This document shows, piece after piece, positions 29,978 through 39,323 of a DNA stretch of 64,000 nucleotides. Made by a program: the position numbers and the translations under genes. The notes beneath the pieces are model-generated. The model was not told the origin of the DNA. It did no database searches and worked only from the letters and a program-made list of their open reading frames with translations. Source of the stretch: Negativicutes bacterium (lineage in GTDB: Bacteria; Bacillota_C; Negativicutes; Sporomusales_B; JARLHX01); contig JARLHY010000085.1 in NCBI GenBank assembly GCA_031292015.1, positions 9,492-73,491 of the forward strand. Direction: 5' to 3'. Each line of letters begins with the position of its first letter. The first letter of the stretch is position 1.

Positions 29978-31252
29978 TTAAGAAGACTTATAAAGTTCCC
30001 AGAACTGCCGGTAGTCGAGGATAGAGTCCTGTTCCGCCTTTTCCCTGGCCTCATTTACCGCATCATAGTTATTTTTGAGAATATCGGTAATATCCTTATC
30101 CAGGCCGCCGGCCAGGGACAGATCTTCCAGCACCTTGATGGTCTGCTTTGCTGACATTGCCTGCCGGTAAGGCCTGTGCTCGGCTACGGCGGTAAAAACG
30201 TCGGATACCGCCATTACCCTTGCTCCCAAAGACAAGTCCGCTCCCTTGATATGGAAAGGATAACCATTACCGTCAATACGCTCATGATGAAACGATGCCC
30301 AAGAATTGATCGTGTCAAAGTCGGCAATCGGCTTGAGCATATAATAACCGTAATAGGTATGGCGCCGCACCAGATTCCACTCTTCCGGGGTTAAGCAGCT
30401 GGTTTTTTCGAGAATTGTGACCGGAATGGCCAGTTTACCAAGATCGTGCAGGTAACCTGCGATCCGCATCATAAAGCATTCCCGTTCGGAATAGGGAAGC
30501 AGCCGGGCCAAGGCTTCGGCCGTCGCCGCCACCCCAAAAGAGTGGGAAGCAGTAAATTGACTGCGAAAATCAATCATTTTGGCAAACAGTTTCGTTAAAC
30601 TGAGAATTTCCGCAGCATCCATAACCAGCGGGCCATCAGGCGGAATGGTTTTATGTATATTGGGGGTTGTCAGACTTGCGACCACGTCCAGCCAAAAGTA
30701 CTCTTTCTCACTTAACCGCTTAAAACAATCAACCAATTGAGGATGAAACATTTTGTTGTTCCGGGCTTCAATCGTCGCGAGGATATGCGGGACTTGAGAA
30801 AATATCTCTTTACGGCTATCGATCAGTACTGCAATTCTATCGGCGAGATGAATAATGTGACTCTCCAGCGGTACCGCCTTCTTTTCAAACTCAACCCCTT
30901 TACCGTCTTGCCAGGGAACATGATGGAAGCGGACGATCTCGGCCGAATTGGCAAATGGCGAAAACAGGCTGAGAAGCCGATAGCCTGTCTCAGCATGCCC
31001 ATGAGGGTTTTCAAGTTCGAAGGACAGGCTTTCAACCCGTTCTCTTAATGACAGAGCGCCGATATCATGCAATGTTCCCGCCAGTAAAAGTTCTTTGCGT
31101 TTCGCCATAGGCAAGCCTAGCTCACTGGCCAGGTCAAACGCGATATAAGCGACTTGCTTATGATGGTTTGCCACCGCAGGGCTTATTAAATCCATGGCCG
31201 AAGACAGCGATGACGCCAACTCAAAAATAGGAACCTGCAATTCTTTGATCAA
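29978..31252 (-). CDS. Two-domain HD-GYP protein, probable cyclic di-GMP phosphodiesterase
   Basis: A 424-residue cytoplasmic protein with two HD domains. The N-terminal one (about 20-160) has NHHKQVAYIAFDLA and GTLHDIGALS. The C-terminal one (about 225-400) has SHSFGVAATAEALARLLPY, AGYLHDLGKLAIP, RRHTYYGYYML and FHHERIDGNGYPF, the HD-GYP signature. HD-GYP enzymes hydrolyse cyclic di-GMP. The N-terminal HD lacks the GYP part and may be regulatory. There is no receiver domain or membrane segment. The preceding Ala/Leu-rich region likely dimerises. Confidence 0.9.
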   Translation of the reverse strand: MIKELQVPIFELASSLSSAMDLISPAVANHHKQVAYIAFDLASELGLPMAKRKELLLAGTLHDIGALSLRERVESLSFELENPHGHAETGYRLLSLFSPFANSAEIVRFHHVPWQDGKGVEFEKKAVPLESHIIHLADRIAVLIDSRKEIFSQVPHILATIEARNNKMFHPQLVDCFKRLSEKEYFWLDVVASLTTPNIHKTIPPDGPLVMDAAEILSLTKLFAKMIDFRSQFTASHSFGVAATAEALARLLPYSERECFMMRIAGYLHDLGKLAIPVTILEKTSCLTPEEWNLVRRHTYYGYYMLKPIADFDTINSWASFHHERIDGNGYPFHIKGADLSLGARVMAVSDVFTAVAEHRPYRQAMSAKQTIKVLEDLSLAGGLDKDITDILKNNYDAVNEAREKAEQDSILDYRQFWELYKSS

Positions 31253-31482
31253 TTTAATTCCTCCGCTGAAGCAACTATACTCCCGCTACATCCAGATGCG
31301 TTTATGAACGATGATTTCCACTCACCCGGAAAAATTACCTGCAACACTTGGCATTTTTCGCTTAAATAGTTGCTGGCATCCCTTCCCACACACCAGCGCC
31401 TGCCGCTTATAGGCGCCGTCACTGCAGCGGCGGCGGCACAAGAAAAAGACCCAGCTCCCCAGCCAGGTCCGACGGCTATATC

Positions 31483-31692
31483 TTATTCGTCCGTTTCTTC
31501 TGTCTTTCGGTCTTCGGCCTGGCTTTGCGCTTTTTCGCGTTTTGCATCGTAGTTGGCTTGTTGGCGTCTGAGTCTGGCCACTTGTGCGGTGTCTACCGGT
31601 TGAAGTTTGCTGCCGTGGGCTTCCAACAGCATTTTTTCAACTTCTTCCTTCGTTAATGTATAGGTAGTTGTTTTCTGTGCTTCTTTTCCCAT
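31483..31692 (-). CDS. Small hydrophilic protein of unknown function
   Basis: A 69-residue highly charged helical protein beginning MGKEAQKTTTYTLTKEEVEK, with a Lys/Glu/Gln-rich C-terminus (REKAQSQAEDRKTEETDE). GGGGGAATAAGCG supplies the ribosome site. It is alone on the minus strand between the HD-GYP gene and the amino-acid aldolase-like gene. Not recognised. Confidence 0.6.
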   Translation of the reverse strand: MGKEAQKTTTYTLTKEEVEKMLLEAHGSKLQPVDTAQVARLRRQQANYDAKREKAQSQAEDRKTEETDE

Positions 31693-31837
31693 CGCTTATT
31701 CCCCCTCGTAATGATCTCACCCCTGTAGACTGTGTCGGTTTTCAGCTGCAATGGCTACTCGATTATTTTTAGCCTGTTTGCGGAGTTTTAACAGGTTAAT
31801 AATTTATAAATCATTCCAAATAGCAGCCCATCGCCTT

Positions 31838-32950
31838 CTATTGTGATTTGCCCCGGCAGAGTATAGGCCACTGTTCGGTAACGACGCCGTTTTCCACGAC
31901 ATGGATCTCGTCGTAAAGATTGCAGGTGGGACAGGCGTGATTGGGAATAATCTCGACCTTGTCGCCGATGTTGAGTTTGGCGTGGGCCTCGCTGCTGAGA
32001 ATGACGCCGTGCTCATCGTATACTTTCTGCAGTCTTAGATCACCGAACCCTTTTACCAGTCCGTAGCCGGGGGTATGGCATATTCCTGCAGCCCGGGTAA
32101 AGGAGGTAAGGGCCTTGCCGCCGGCGTCGATGACGATTCGCTCCGGGGTGGGTTTGGAAACTACCGTGGCCAGGACGGAAAGGGCACAGCGGCTGTAGTC
32201 GCCGATGGCGTGGCCCTGGGCGGCGTCCATGTAAATATAGGTCCCTGGCCGGATCTCGGTCACTCCCGGCAATACGTCGCCGTGCAGGAGGGACGGCGTG
32301 GCGCCGATGCTGACTTCCTCCACCGCAATCCCTTTAGCCCTAAGGCAGCGGGCGACATCGAGGATATCCTGCTGGCTTTTGGTCATCCGCCTGACGCATT
32401 CGGCCGGGTCCGGCGCGCCGTAAGTATGCCCCTCATGGGTAAACAGGCCGCGCAGTTTCAGGCCGGGCGTCATGGCGATAAGCTCTGCCAGCCGCAGTCC
32501 TTCCTCCGGCGACAGAACCCCGCTGCGGTCTTCGCCTGTCTCCACCTCGATCAGAACTTCCAGGGGCTTGGCCTCGGCCTGGAAATGCCGGCCCAGCGCC
32601 TCCACCTGTTCACGGTTATCCACCCCGACAGCGATCCGGATGCGGCGGTTCAGGTCGCGCAGGCGGCGGAATTTGGCGTCACCGTAAATCTCGTTGGCGA
32701 TGAAAATGTCGTCAAGGCCTGCCGCGGCCATGACTTCGGCTTCGCCGACCTTGGCCACGGTAATGCCGCTGGCCCCTGCGGCCACCTGAAGCCTGGCCGC
32801 AGCCGGCGTCCGGTGGGTCTTGGTGTGGGGCCGGAGCTTGACGCCCCAGCGGCGGGCCTTGTCCATCATCAGCCGGATGTTGGCTTCCATCAGGGATTTG
32901 TCGAGAAGGAGAGCCGGGGTATCCAGTTCTATAACCTTTGTCACAACCAT
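31838..32950 (-). CDS. D-threonine aldolase/D-serine dehydratase-like PLP enzyme
   Basis: A 370-residue fold-type III (alanine racemase-like) enzyme. LDTPALLLDKSLMEANI opens it, and LRPHTKTHRTPAAARLQ carries the Schiff-base Lys. VLIEVETGEDRSGV and GLFTHEGHTYG follow, and near the C-terminus IIPNHACPTCNLYD supplies the metal-binding His and Cys of D-threonine aldolases and D-serine dehydratases. These enzymes cleave D-beta-hydroxy amino acids or deaminate D-serine using PLP and a divalent metal. GGGAGTATG lies at the start. It is a single gene with no obvious partner. Confidence 0.88.
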   Translation of the reverse strand: MVVTKVIELDTPALLLDKSLMEANIRLMMDKARRWGVKLRPHTKTHRTPAAARLQVAAGASGITVAKVGEAEVMAAAGLDDIFIANEIYGDAKFRRLRDLNRRIRIAVGVDNREQVEALGRHFQAEAKPLEVLIEVETGEDRSGVLSPEEGLRLAELIAMTPGLKLRGLFTHEGHTYGAPDPAECVRRMTKSQQDILDVARCLRAKGIAVEEVSIGATPSLLHGDVLPGVTEIRPGTYIYMDAAQGHAIGDYSRCALSVLATVVSKPTPERIVIDAGGKALTSFTRAAGICHTPGYGLVKGFGDLRLQKVYDEHGVILSSEAHAKLNIGDKVEIIPNHACPTCNLYDEIHVVENGVVTEQWPILCRGKSQ

Positions 32951-33088
32951 ACTCCCTTTATTGCAGTGTCAACTTTTCTAGCTCAATTCTGTGGAACGCC
33001 GCCAAACTCCTTCACCGAAAAGCAATAAAAAGCGCAAGTGACGGCTGACGCCTGAGACCGTTCCGAAACTTCGTCGCAGCCGGCAATA

Positions 33089-33146
33089 CGCGGAGACCGC
33101 AACATGCCGGACAGACGAAGCTCCGGACATCTTTGCGGTCTCCGCG
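33089..33146. other. Long inverted repeat between the aldolase-like and thiM genes
   Basis: Arms CGCGGAGACCGCAA and TTGCGGTCTCCGCG (14 bases, perfect) enclose an inner CCGGA/TCCGG pair. There is no T-tract on either side, so it is not a standard terminator. It may be a structured leader, a protein-binding site or a short mobile repeat. Confidence 0.55.
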
Positions 33147-33226
33147 GCCTGAAGTCGGGTGGAAAAACGGTCAAGTCCCGTTCCTTTCCATCCCGTTTGC
33201 CTTTTTACCTATCGTTTTCCCTTTTA

Positions 33227-34036
33227 TCAGAGCTGTTTCGGCGGACGTTTCTTCAGCAGTTCGGTGAATTCGGCCTGATCCAGGCTGTACAGGGCGTCAA
33301 GGAACTGCACCGCGAAGGTGCCGGGGCCTTTGCAGCCGCTCGCCGCTTTCTGAGCCGCGGCGCCGTAGAAGGCCAGGGCTGCCAGCACTCCCAGTTGCCG
33401 GTTGTCGGCCACCGCCAGGAAAGCGCCGGTCAGGGAGGTCAGGGCGCAGCCTGTCCCTGTCACCGACTGAAGGAGGCTGTGACCGGTGGTATTGGCGAAA
33501 ACCGCGCCGCCGTCGGTGACATAATCGGTTTCGCCGGTGGCGGCCACCAGTGCTCCGGTCTGGCGGGCGAGCCCCTGGACGGTCTCGGTGTCAAGGTCGC
33601 CGCCCAGGCTGTCCACGCCTTTTACCCGACCGGACAGGCCGGCCAGGAAACTGATTTCGCCGTAATTGCCGCGGATCAGGGCCAGCTTTATGTCATGGAT
33701 GATGCGGTCCGCATTGGTGTTGCGGTAGGAGGTGGCCCCCGCCCCCACGGGATCGAATACCACCGGAGTGCCGCAAGCGTTGGCGCTTTGTCCGGCTTTC
33801 AAAAAGTAGTCCACCTGGCGGGGATGCAGGGTACCAATGTTGAGAACAAGTACACCGGCTATCTTCGCCAGTTCCTCGGCTTCCTGCTCGCCTTCGGACA
33901 TGATCGGCGACGCCCCCACCGCCAAAAGGACATTGGCGGTGAAGTTGGTAACCACGGTGTTGGTGATGTTGTAGACCAGCGGCTGCCTGGTCCGGACCGC
34001 CTGGCGAACAGCCCACAGTTGGGCGATATCAATCAT
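33227..34036 (-). CDS. thiM: Hydroxyethylthiazole kinase
   Basis: A 269-residue ThiM. It contains [53 protein letters not shown], and the ATP-site region [17 protein letters not shown] with the catalytic Cys. It phosphorylates 4-methyl-5-hydroxyethylthiazole for thiamine salvage. AGGGGGTTATAAA precedes the ATG, 18 bases after the thiE stop. It is last in the TPP-riboswitch operon. Confidence 0.96.
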   Translation of the reverse strand: MIDIAQLWAVRQAVRTRQPLVYNITNTVVTNFTANVLLAVGASPIMSEGEQEAEELAKIAGVLVLNIGTLHPRQVDYFLKAGQSANACGTPVVFDPVGAGATSYRNTNADRIIHDIKLALIRGNYGEISFLAGLSGRVKGVDSLGGDLDTETVQGLARQTGALVAATGETDYVTDGGAVFANTTGHSLLQSVTGTGCALTSLTGAFLAVADNRQLGVLAALAFYGAAAQKAASGCKGPGTFAVQFLDALYSLDQAEFTELLKKRPPKQL

Positions 34037-34054
34037 TTTATAACCCCCTACTTG

Positions 34055-34708
34055 TCAATCCTGCAGCTTAAAGGCCTGGATGATGCGCCGGGCCGCGTCC
34101 GCCGGGTCGCCGCTGTCGAAAATGGCGGAAATGACTGCCGCTCCGTCGGCTCCGGCAGCCGCCACCTGGTCCACGTTGGCCGGTCCAATGCCGCCGATGC
34201 CCACAATGCGGGCCGACGGGAACTCGGCTCTCAGCCGGGCGACGACCGTCAGGCCGCAGACCGCCTTGGCGTCTTTTTTGGTGGTAGTGGCGAAGACCGG
34301 CCCGACGCCGATATAATCGGCGCCCTGCAGCAGGGCCTCCCGGCCCTGTTCATAGCTGGTGGCCGACACGCCGATGATCCGGCCGGGAAAAAGAGCCCGG
34401 GCCGCGACCAGCGGCAGATCGTCCTGGCCTACGTGCAGCCCGTCGGCTTCCACGGCCAGGGCGATATCCAGACGGTCGTTGATGATGAGCGGCACCTTGT
34501 ATTTTTGACTCAGGACTTTCAGCTTGCCGGCCTCCTGCAGCATCTGCCGGCTGCTTCTGGTTTTGGCGCGGTACTGCAGAACTCCGGTCCCGGCGGCCAG
34601 AACCTGCTCGATGACACCATCAATGCCGCTCCTGTCGAGATAATAGTCGTCGGTAGCCAGATACAGCCGGTAATCAATATTTTTCATCCGTGTATTCCCC
34701 CATCCCAA
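34055..34708 (-). CDS. thiE: Thiamine phosphate synthase
   Basis: A 217-residue TIM-barrel enzyme. It has LYLATDDYYLDR, VLQYRAKTRSSRQML, VPLIINDRLDIALAVEADG, LHVGQDDLPLVAAR, GVSATSYEQGREAL, DYIGVGPVFATTTKKDA and GIGGIGPANVDQV. It joins HMP pyrophosphate and thiazole phosphate to thiamine phosphate. A GGGGGAATAC site lies before the ATG. It is flanked by a hydrolase gene and thiM in a thiamine salvage operon. Confidence 0.96.
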   Translation of the reverse strand: MGWGNTRMKNIDYRLYLATDDYYLDRSGIDGVIEQVLAAGTGVLQYRAKTRSSRQMLQEAGKLKVLSQKYKVPLIINDRLDIALAVEADGLHVGQDDLPLVAARALFPGRIIGVSATSYEQGREALLQGADYIGVGPVFATTTKKDAKAVCGLTVVARLRAEFPSARIVGIGGIGPANVDQVAAAGADGAAVISAIFDSGDPADAARRIIQAFKLQD

Positions 34709-34734
34709 TAAACTTCAATGCAGTGCAGTGTTTT

Positions 34735-35724
34735 TCAGCGGCCGGCTTCAGCCGGCGGCAGGGTTTGGATAAAGCCGCGCACCAGAGCGCGGTATTCGGC
34801 TTTGTCGGCGAAAATGGCCATAGCGTGGCCCACTTTGGGAAAGGTGTGCATTTGCCGGTAGCCTGCGGTTGCCGCGTAAAGCTGGCGACACATGGCCACA
34901 GGCACCAGCGGGTCGGCTTCGCCGTGCAGATACAGCACCGGAGTAGTCACCTTCGCCACCGACCGCAGCGGCAGAACGTCGTGGTAGAGGAACCCGGCCT
35001 TCAGGTAGGCGACGATGCTGGAATATTTCAATAAGATACTGATCAGCAGCGGATTGTGCAGGCTGAGGCTGGCATCGAGCTGCTGGGTCAGGAGATCCTC
35101 CAGACTGGAGTAGGCGCTGTCGGCGATATAGAAGTTCACCCGCCGGGAGGACTCGTTCAGTTCGGCGTGCAAAAGAGCGGTAGCCGCCCCCATCGATACG
35201 CCGTGGACCCCGATGACGCCTTGGGGTTGCCGCTGTTTCAGCCAGTCCACCCATTGGTCGAGATCGTATTTCTCATAATGGCCCCAGGTCAGCGAATCGC
35301 CGCCGCTGGCGCCATGGGCCCGCGAGTCGTAGATGAGAAGGTTGTAACCGGCTCCGAGGTACAGATCGGCGTACCACAACCCCATCAGGCGGCTGGCGGA
35401 CACGCCGTGGACAAAAATAACGGTCTTGTCGGATGGCGTGGGACTGGGCAGGTAGGTCCCCTGAAGGGGATAGCCGAAACGGGACTGGATGGTGACGTCC
35501 TGCCAGGACTTCGTCCGCTTGCCCTGGTCCAGCTCAGCCTGCAGCGAGTTAAACCGCTCCAGCCCGATGCGGGTGTTCAGCACGCAGAACTCATCGTAAA
35601 AAACGGCTCCGATAAGCAGCCCGGCCGTGTTGACAAGGACTGCCGCCACCACCACCAGGACAAGGGCAACCCGCCGCCAGATTTTTCGTTTGTGAGAGCG
35701 GTACTCGGCGTCGTCGTGCATCAT
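34735..35724 (-). CDS. Membrane-anchored alpha/beta hydrolase
   Basis: The 329-residue protein has an N-terminal anchor (about residues 16-40) and an alpha/beta hydrolase domain. HGVSASRLMGLWYADLYL forms the oxyanion region, GVHGVSMGAATALLHAEL carries the nucleophile Ser, LHGEADPLVPVAMC the acid and FPKVGHAMAI the His. The hydrolase domain faces outward if the anchor is a signal anchor. The start is one of two adjacent ATGs behind GGAGGTTGGC. It lies between cytX and thiE in the TPP operon, so a role in releasing a thiamine precursor is possible but unproven. Confidence 0.88.
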   Translation of the reverse strand: MMHDDAEYRSHKRKIWRRVALVLVVVAAVLVNTAGLLIGAVFYDEFCVLNTRIGLERFNSLQAELDQGKRTKSWQDVTIQSRFGYPLQGTYLPSPTPSDKTVIFVHGVSASRLMGLWYADLYLGAGYNLLIYDSRAHGASGGDSLTWGHYEKYDLDQWVDWLKQRQPQGVIGVHGVSMGAATALLHAELNESSRRVNFYIADSAYSSLEDLLTQQLDASLSLHNPLLISILLKYSSIVAYLKAGFLYHDVLPLRSVAKVTTPVLYLHGEADPLVPVAMCRQLYAATAGYRQMHTFPKVGHAMAIFADKAEYRALVRGFIQTLPPAEAGR

Positions 35725-35811
35725 GCCAACCTCCATGATCACTATTATAGTCAGCACGACGTCATTTGGCAAAGTCTGGACGGAAAAGACAGAGCCGGCC
35801 GCGCCGGCTGT

Positions 35812-37053
35812 CTATACCTGACGGTACAGAGGTTTGGCGATTTTCCGGCAGTATTGCCACTTTTCGGCGTATCTTGCCAGACAAAAGTAAACAAGTCCGG
35901 TAACAAAGATGTCCGGGATGGTCGCTCCCAGCACCAGCTTGAGATCCAGGAACTGATAGTACAGAGCCACGCCGCCGGCCCACACGGCCACAGCGCACCA
36001 GTTCACCAATAGTTCCGGCCGGATGGAGCGGTTGCCGCGGAGAAAGTAGTCGGTGAGAACAATGGCAAAGAGCGGTGCGAAGACCGAACCGATGGCCAAC
36101 AGAAAGTCCTCGTACTGTTCCATGTCGATGACCAGGGCTAAAGCGGTGCCGATGGCAGTCATAACCAGAGCGACGTGCTTTTCGTTAAGCCCTGAGAACA
36201 GATTGGAGAAACTGACTCCGGCGGAATAAGCGTCCATGAAGGTGGTGGTTACGGTGGCCAGGACGATAATCCCCAGGGCGGTAATCCCCAGATTAGCCGC
36301 CAGCAGCACCGAGGAAGGATCGGGATCCCCGGCGGTGAGGGCGACCGCCAGACCGATGATGTACATCCAGCAGCTGCCGGCGAAATAGCCCAGCCAGCTG
36401 CCCCAGGCGGCGCCTTTGGCCGATCTGGCGTAGCGGGTGTAGTCGGCGATCAGCGGCAGCCAGCTGAGGGGCATGACGACACTGAGCTCCACCGCTTCGC
36501 TGAAGGACATGTCACCGGACGGAGCCTGAGCCAGAGCGCCGGGGGATTTAAAGATGGTGACGCTCATGACAACGGTGAGGCCAAGCAGCAGCAGCACCGC
36601 CGCCATATTGACCTTCTTCCAGCCGCCTTCGCGGCCGAGGAGGATCCAGAGAAAAATCATCGCACCGATGGCAATGCTCCAGAGCTTGAAATTGTCGACC
36701 TGCCACAGCATGGTGCTGATCTGGTTGGCCGATTTGGCGGCAGAGATGACCATGATGGCTGTCCAGCCGATCAGCTGCAGCACATTCAAAACCGAAAATA
36801 GTCCTGACCCATACACGCCAAAGGAAATACGGGTGGACTCAATGGCCGGGGTGCGTTCCCTGGTGCCGATGACCCCGCCCAGCACCAGCAGAGTGGTGCC
36901 GATCAAGTGACCCAAAAGTACCGCCAACACGCCTTGGGTAAAGCCGAGGGGAGCCAGAAGACCGCCGGCGAGAATCTCGGCCACCGAAACGGCGGCGCCG
37001 AACCACAGGAAAAGAAAGTGGGGGAATTTCACGGTGTAGGCATTTTGACTCAT
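35812..37053 (-). CDS. cytX: Hydroxymethylpyrimidine permease of the NCS1 family
   Basis: A 413-residue transporter with about 12 membrane helices. It contains FLWFGAAVSVAEILAGGLLA, IGTRERTPAIESTRISFG, PLSWLPLIADYTRYARS and TFMDAYSAGVSF, typical of CytX/NCS1 proteins. CytX is predicted to import the thiamine pyrimidine precursor HMP. A TPP riboswitch directly upstream supports this assignment. It is first in the operon cytX-hydrolase-thiE-thiM. Confidence 0.93.
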   Translation of the reverse strand: MSQNAYTVKFPHFLFLWFGAAVSVAEILAGGLLAPLGFTQGVLAVLLGHLIGTTLLVLGGVIGTRERTPAIESTRISFGVYGSGLFSVLNVLQLIGWTAIMVISAAKSANQISTMLWQVDNFKLWSIAIGAMIFLWILLGREGGWKKVNMAAVLLLLGLTVVMSVTIFKSPGALAQAPSGDMSFSEAVELSVVMPLSWLPLIADYTRYARSAKGAAWGSWLGYFAGSCWMYIIGLAVALTAGDPDPSSVLLAANLGITALGIIVLATVTTTFMDAYSAGVSFSNLFSGLNEKHVALVMTAIGTALALVIDMEQYEDFLLAIGSVFAPLFAIVLTDYFLRGNRSIRPELLVNWCAVAVWAGGVALYYQFLDLKLVLGATIPDIFVTGLVYFCLARYAEKWQYCRKIAKPLYRQV

Positions 37054-37110
37054 GGCGCACCTGCTTTCAAAATAATCTGACTAGTTGTGGCGGTGAGCAG
37101 GTTAGGCAAT

Positions 37111-37139
37111 CAAAAAGTGCATCCGCGTGGATGCACTTA
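37111..37139 (-). terminator. Regulated terminator in the TPP riboswitch leader
   Basis: On the minus strand AAGTGCATCC pairs with GGATGCACTT around ACGC and is followed by TTTGATT. It lies between the aptamer and cytX and is probably the expression platform stop. Confidence 0.85.
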
Positions 37140-37159
37140 TTTTTACTCTCACTTGTAGT

Positions 37160-37252
37160 CATCCCTACGCTGGCATTACCCAGATCAGGTTAAAGGGTCA
37201 TAGACATAACGGTCTATATCTCAGCCGGCCTTCCAGCCCCCCTTGCCCACCA
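37160..37252 (-). promoter_or_regulatory. TPP riboswitch (THI box)
   Basis: The minus strand contains the conserved core: GGCTGAGA, then ACCCTTTAACCTGATCTGGG and TAATGCCAGCGTAGGGA. It is followed by a terminator hairpin and cytX, so thiamine pyrophosphate binding probably stops transcription of the salvage operon. Confidence 0.96.
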
Positions 37253-37369
37253 CTATTCTGTTTACCAACATCTTACTCTATTTTTCCGCAGCTGTAAATC
37301 AAAATCTGCGCCCGGCCAGGAAGCCCCGCTGGGCTGCAAATGGTAATGATGCCGAATCCTGTCATATTC

Positions 37370-37397
37370 TTGTCACATATTGAGGTTACAGTAAAAT
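37370..37397 (+). promoter_or_regulatory. Possible sigma-A-type promoter for the TPR/LPP20 genes
   Basis: TTGTCA and TAAAAT are separated by 16 bases, about 65 bases upstream of the start of the TPR protein gene. Confidence 0.4.
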
Positions 37398-37461
37398 TGA
37401 GCTGTTTGACCGTCCGACCTGATCCGTTCCAGCAAGGAAACGACTGAAAGGAGGTCCTGTT

Positions 37462-38373
37462 TTGCGACGCAAAGACCTTGTTTTACTGTTTTTACTGCTG
37501 CTGGCGCTTGCCTTCCCGGCGACGGCCCTGGCCGCGGAAGTGAAAGAAATCATCGCTGAAGGCACCTACTGCATGGGGGATGGAGAAACGCCCACTGTGG
37601 CGGAGGAACGTGCCCTGCTTCAGGCTAAACGGGCGGCGGTGGAGCAGGCGGGAACGTATGTGGAAAGTTATTCGAAAACGCTGAACTATCAGCTGACAGC
37701 CGACGAAATAGCCGTCATATCGTCAGGAGTGCTGGAGGTCACGGTGCTGGACAAGCAGCGGACTGTCGCCGGTTCCGGCATCAACTTCTGGGTGAAAATC
37801 AAAGCGCTGGTGTCCACCGACAAGATAGAAGACATGGCGGCGAAGGTCAAGGAAAAGTCGCTGGTGGACGACTACAAGAAACTACAGGAAGACTACGACA
37901 AGAGCCAGCAGGAGGTCGCCCAGCTGAAGCAGCGGCTGCAGCAGACCGGCGACGATAAGGAAAAAGCCGTCATCCGCACCCAGATCACAGCCAGCGAGAC
38001 CGGATTCCAGGCCAGTTCCTGGCTGGAGCAGGGCAACAGTCAACTGGCGGCGCGAAACTACTACCGGGCCATCGAAGCCTACGGCCAGGCGATACAGTTA
38101 AACCCCAGCAGCGCCAGGGCCTATCTGAAACGCGGCCACGCCTATATCATGACCGGACAGTACCGGCTGGCCATCGCGGACTTTGACGCAGCTCTGGCTA
38201 TTCGCCCGGAACTGGTTTTTGCCCATTATTCCAAAGGTTATGCCTATGACCACCTTGGATACAGGCGTGCAGCCATGCAGGCCTACCGCACTTACATAGA
38301 ATATGCCCCGCCCGAGCAACAGGTTTATGTTGACAGAGCCAGGTACCGTCTGCGGGCGCTGCGATCATGGTAG
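37462..38373 (+). CDS. Exported protein with LPP20/FlgT-like N-terminal domain and TPR repeats
   Basis: A 303-residue protein with a signal peptide (LVLLFLLLLALAFPATALA). A first domain (about 25-135) has AEERALLQAKRAAVEQAGTY, as in LPP20/FlgT-N proteins. Next are a coiled coil (about 135-175) and two or three TPR units at about 190-290 (ARNYYRAIEAYGQAIQLNP, GQYRLAIADFDAALAIRP). It likely resides in the periplasm and binds partner proteins. AAAGGAGGTCC lies before the TTG start. The next gene, with a similar N-terminal region, begins 25 bases on. Confidence 0.82.
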   Translation: MRRKDLVLLFLLLLALAFPATALAAEVKEIIAEGTYCMGDGETPTVAEERALLQAKRAAVEQAGTYVESYSKTLNYQLTADEIAVISSGVLEVTVLDKQRTVAGSGINFWVKIKALVSTDKIEDMAAKVKEKSLVDDYKKLQEDYDKSQQEVAQLKQRLQQTGDDKEKAVIRTQITASETGFQASSWLEQGNSQLAARNYYRAIEAYGQAIQLNPSSARAYLKRGHAYIMTGQYRLAIADFDAALAIRPELVFAHYSKGYAYDHLGYRRAAMQAYRTYIEYAPPEQQVYVDRARYRLRALRSW

Positions 38374-38398
38374 ATTTTAAGCGAAAGAGGTGAACAAT

Positions 38399-39298
38399 TT
38401 GTCAAAAAAACCAATCCTTCTTGCCTTCCTTGCCGCGTTATGCCTTATGCTCCTGCCGGTGGTCGCTTTCGCCGCCGAAACCAATGTCAATATCACCGTC
38501 AATCCCCAGGCCGGCGGCGCGCCGGTAACCGAGATCAAGGGCGCCGTCAACTGGGACCAGGGGGTTATCCAGGCCTCCGGCACCGGGGTGCCGCCCGCCC
38601 AGTCCAGCGGTCCGGCCCAGGCTAACGCCATGGCCCGCCGGGCAGCGGTGGTGGACGCCTACCGCAATCTGACCGAGCTGATCGGCGGCGTCCGGGTGGA
38701 AGCCGAGACGACAGTGAAAAACTTCGAAGTCGCCAGCGATGTGGTCAGAACCAGGATTTCCGGACTGATCCAGGGCGCGAAGATCGTCAGCGAACAGTCG
38801 ATGCCGGACGGTTCCTATCAGGTAACGATGCAGGTCAGCCTGTTCGGTGCCAACAGTGTGGCTGCGGCCATCAAGGAACAAATGCAGCCTGTCGAGATTT
38901 TGCCTGTCCCCGGCCCTTCCCCCTCCTATCAGCCGCCGGCCGCGACCATCCCCAGATACACCGGCGTAATCGTGGATGCCAGAGGCCTGGGGCTTGAGCG
39001 GGTCATGTCGCCCCGGATCTATGATGAGTCCGGGCGCATCGTCTACGGCAACATGTACATCAATGCCGACAATGTCGTGCGTTACGGCATGGTCGATTAC
39101 GCCGGCTCACCGGAACTGGTGACCGCCGCCACCGCCGGCAACTCCCGCGCCGGCAACAACCCGATCATCGTCAAGGCCGTCGGCCTGAAGGACTTCAACG
39201 CCAATGTCGTCATCAGCCAGGCCGACGCCGACATGATCCTGGCCGCCAACGTCCAGGCCGGATTTTTCGCCAAAACCGCGGTAGTGTTCGAACAGTAG
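38399..39298 (+). CDS. Exported LPP20-family protein
   Basis: A 299-residue protein with a signal peptide (PILLAFLAALCLMLLPVVAF, cleavage near AFAA). LPP20-like segments are ANAMARRAAVVDAYRNLTEL and VRVEAETTVKNFEVASDVV, and a second domain begins about residue 185 (YTGVIVDARGLGLERVMSP). LPP20 family members are envelope proteins of unclear role. The start is the TTG behind AGAGGTGAACAAT. It pairs with the upstream TPR protein, and a terminator follows. Confidence 0.82.
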   Translation: MSKKPILLAFLAALCLMLLPVVAFAAETNVNITVNPQAGGAPVTEIKGAVNWDQGVIQASGTGVPPAQSSGPAQANAMARRAAVVDAYRNLTELIGGVRVEAETTVKNFEVASDVVRTRISGLIQGAKIVSEQSMPDGSYQVTMQVSLFGANSVAAAIKEQMQPVEILPVPGPSPSYQPPAATIPRYTGVIVDARGLGLERVMSPRIYDESGRIVYGNMYINADNVVRYGMVDYAGSPELVTAATAGNSRAGNNPIIVKAVGLKDFNANVVISQADADMILAANVQAGFFAKTAVVFEQ

Positions 39299-39323
39299 CG
39301 GGATCTTGCAGTATATAGTAAGA

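Noticed and set aside
31272..31288. A possible sigma-54 match upstream of the HD-GYP gene
   Set aside because: The 10-base gap is right, but the -24 box reads CGGGAG instead of TGGCAC, so chance is likely.
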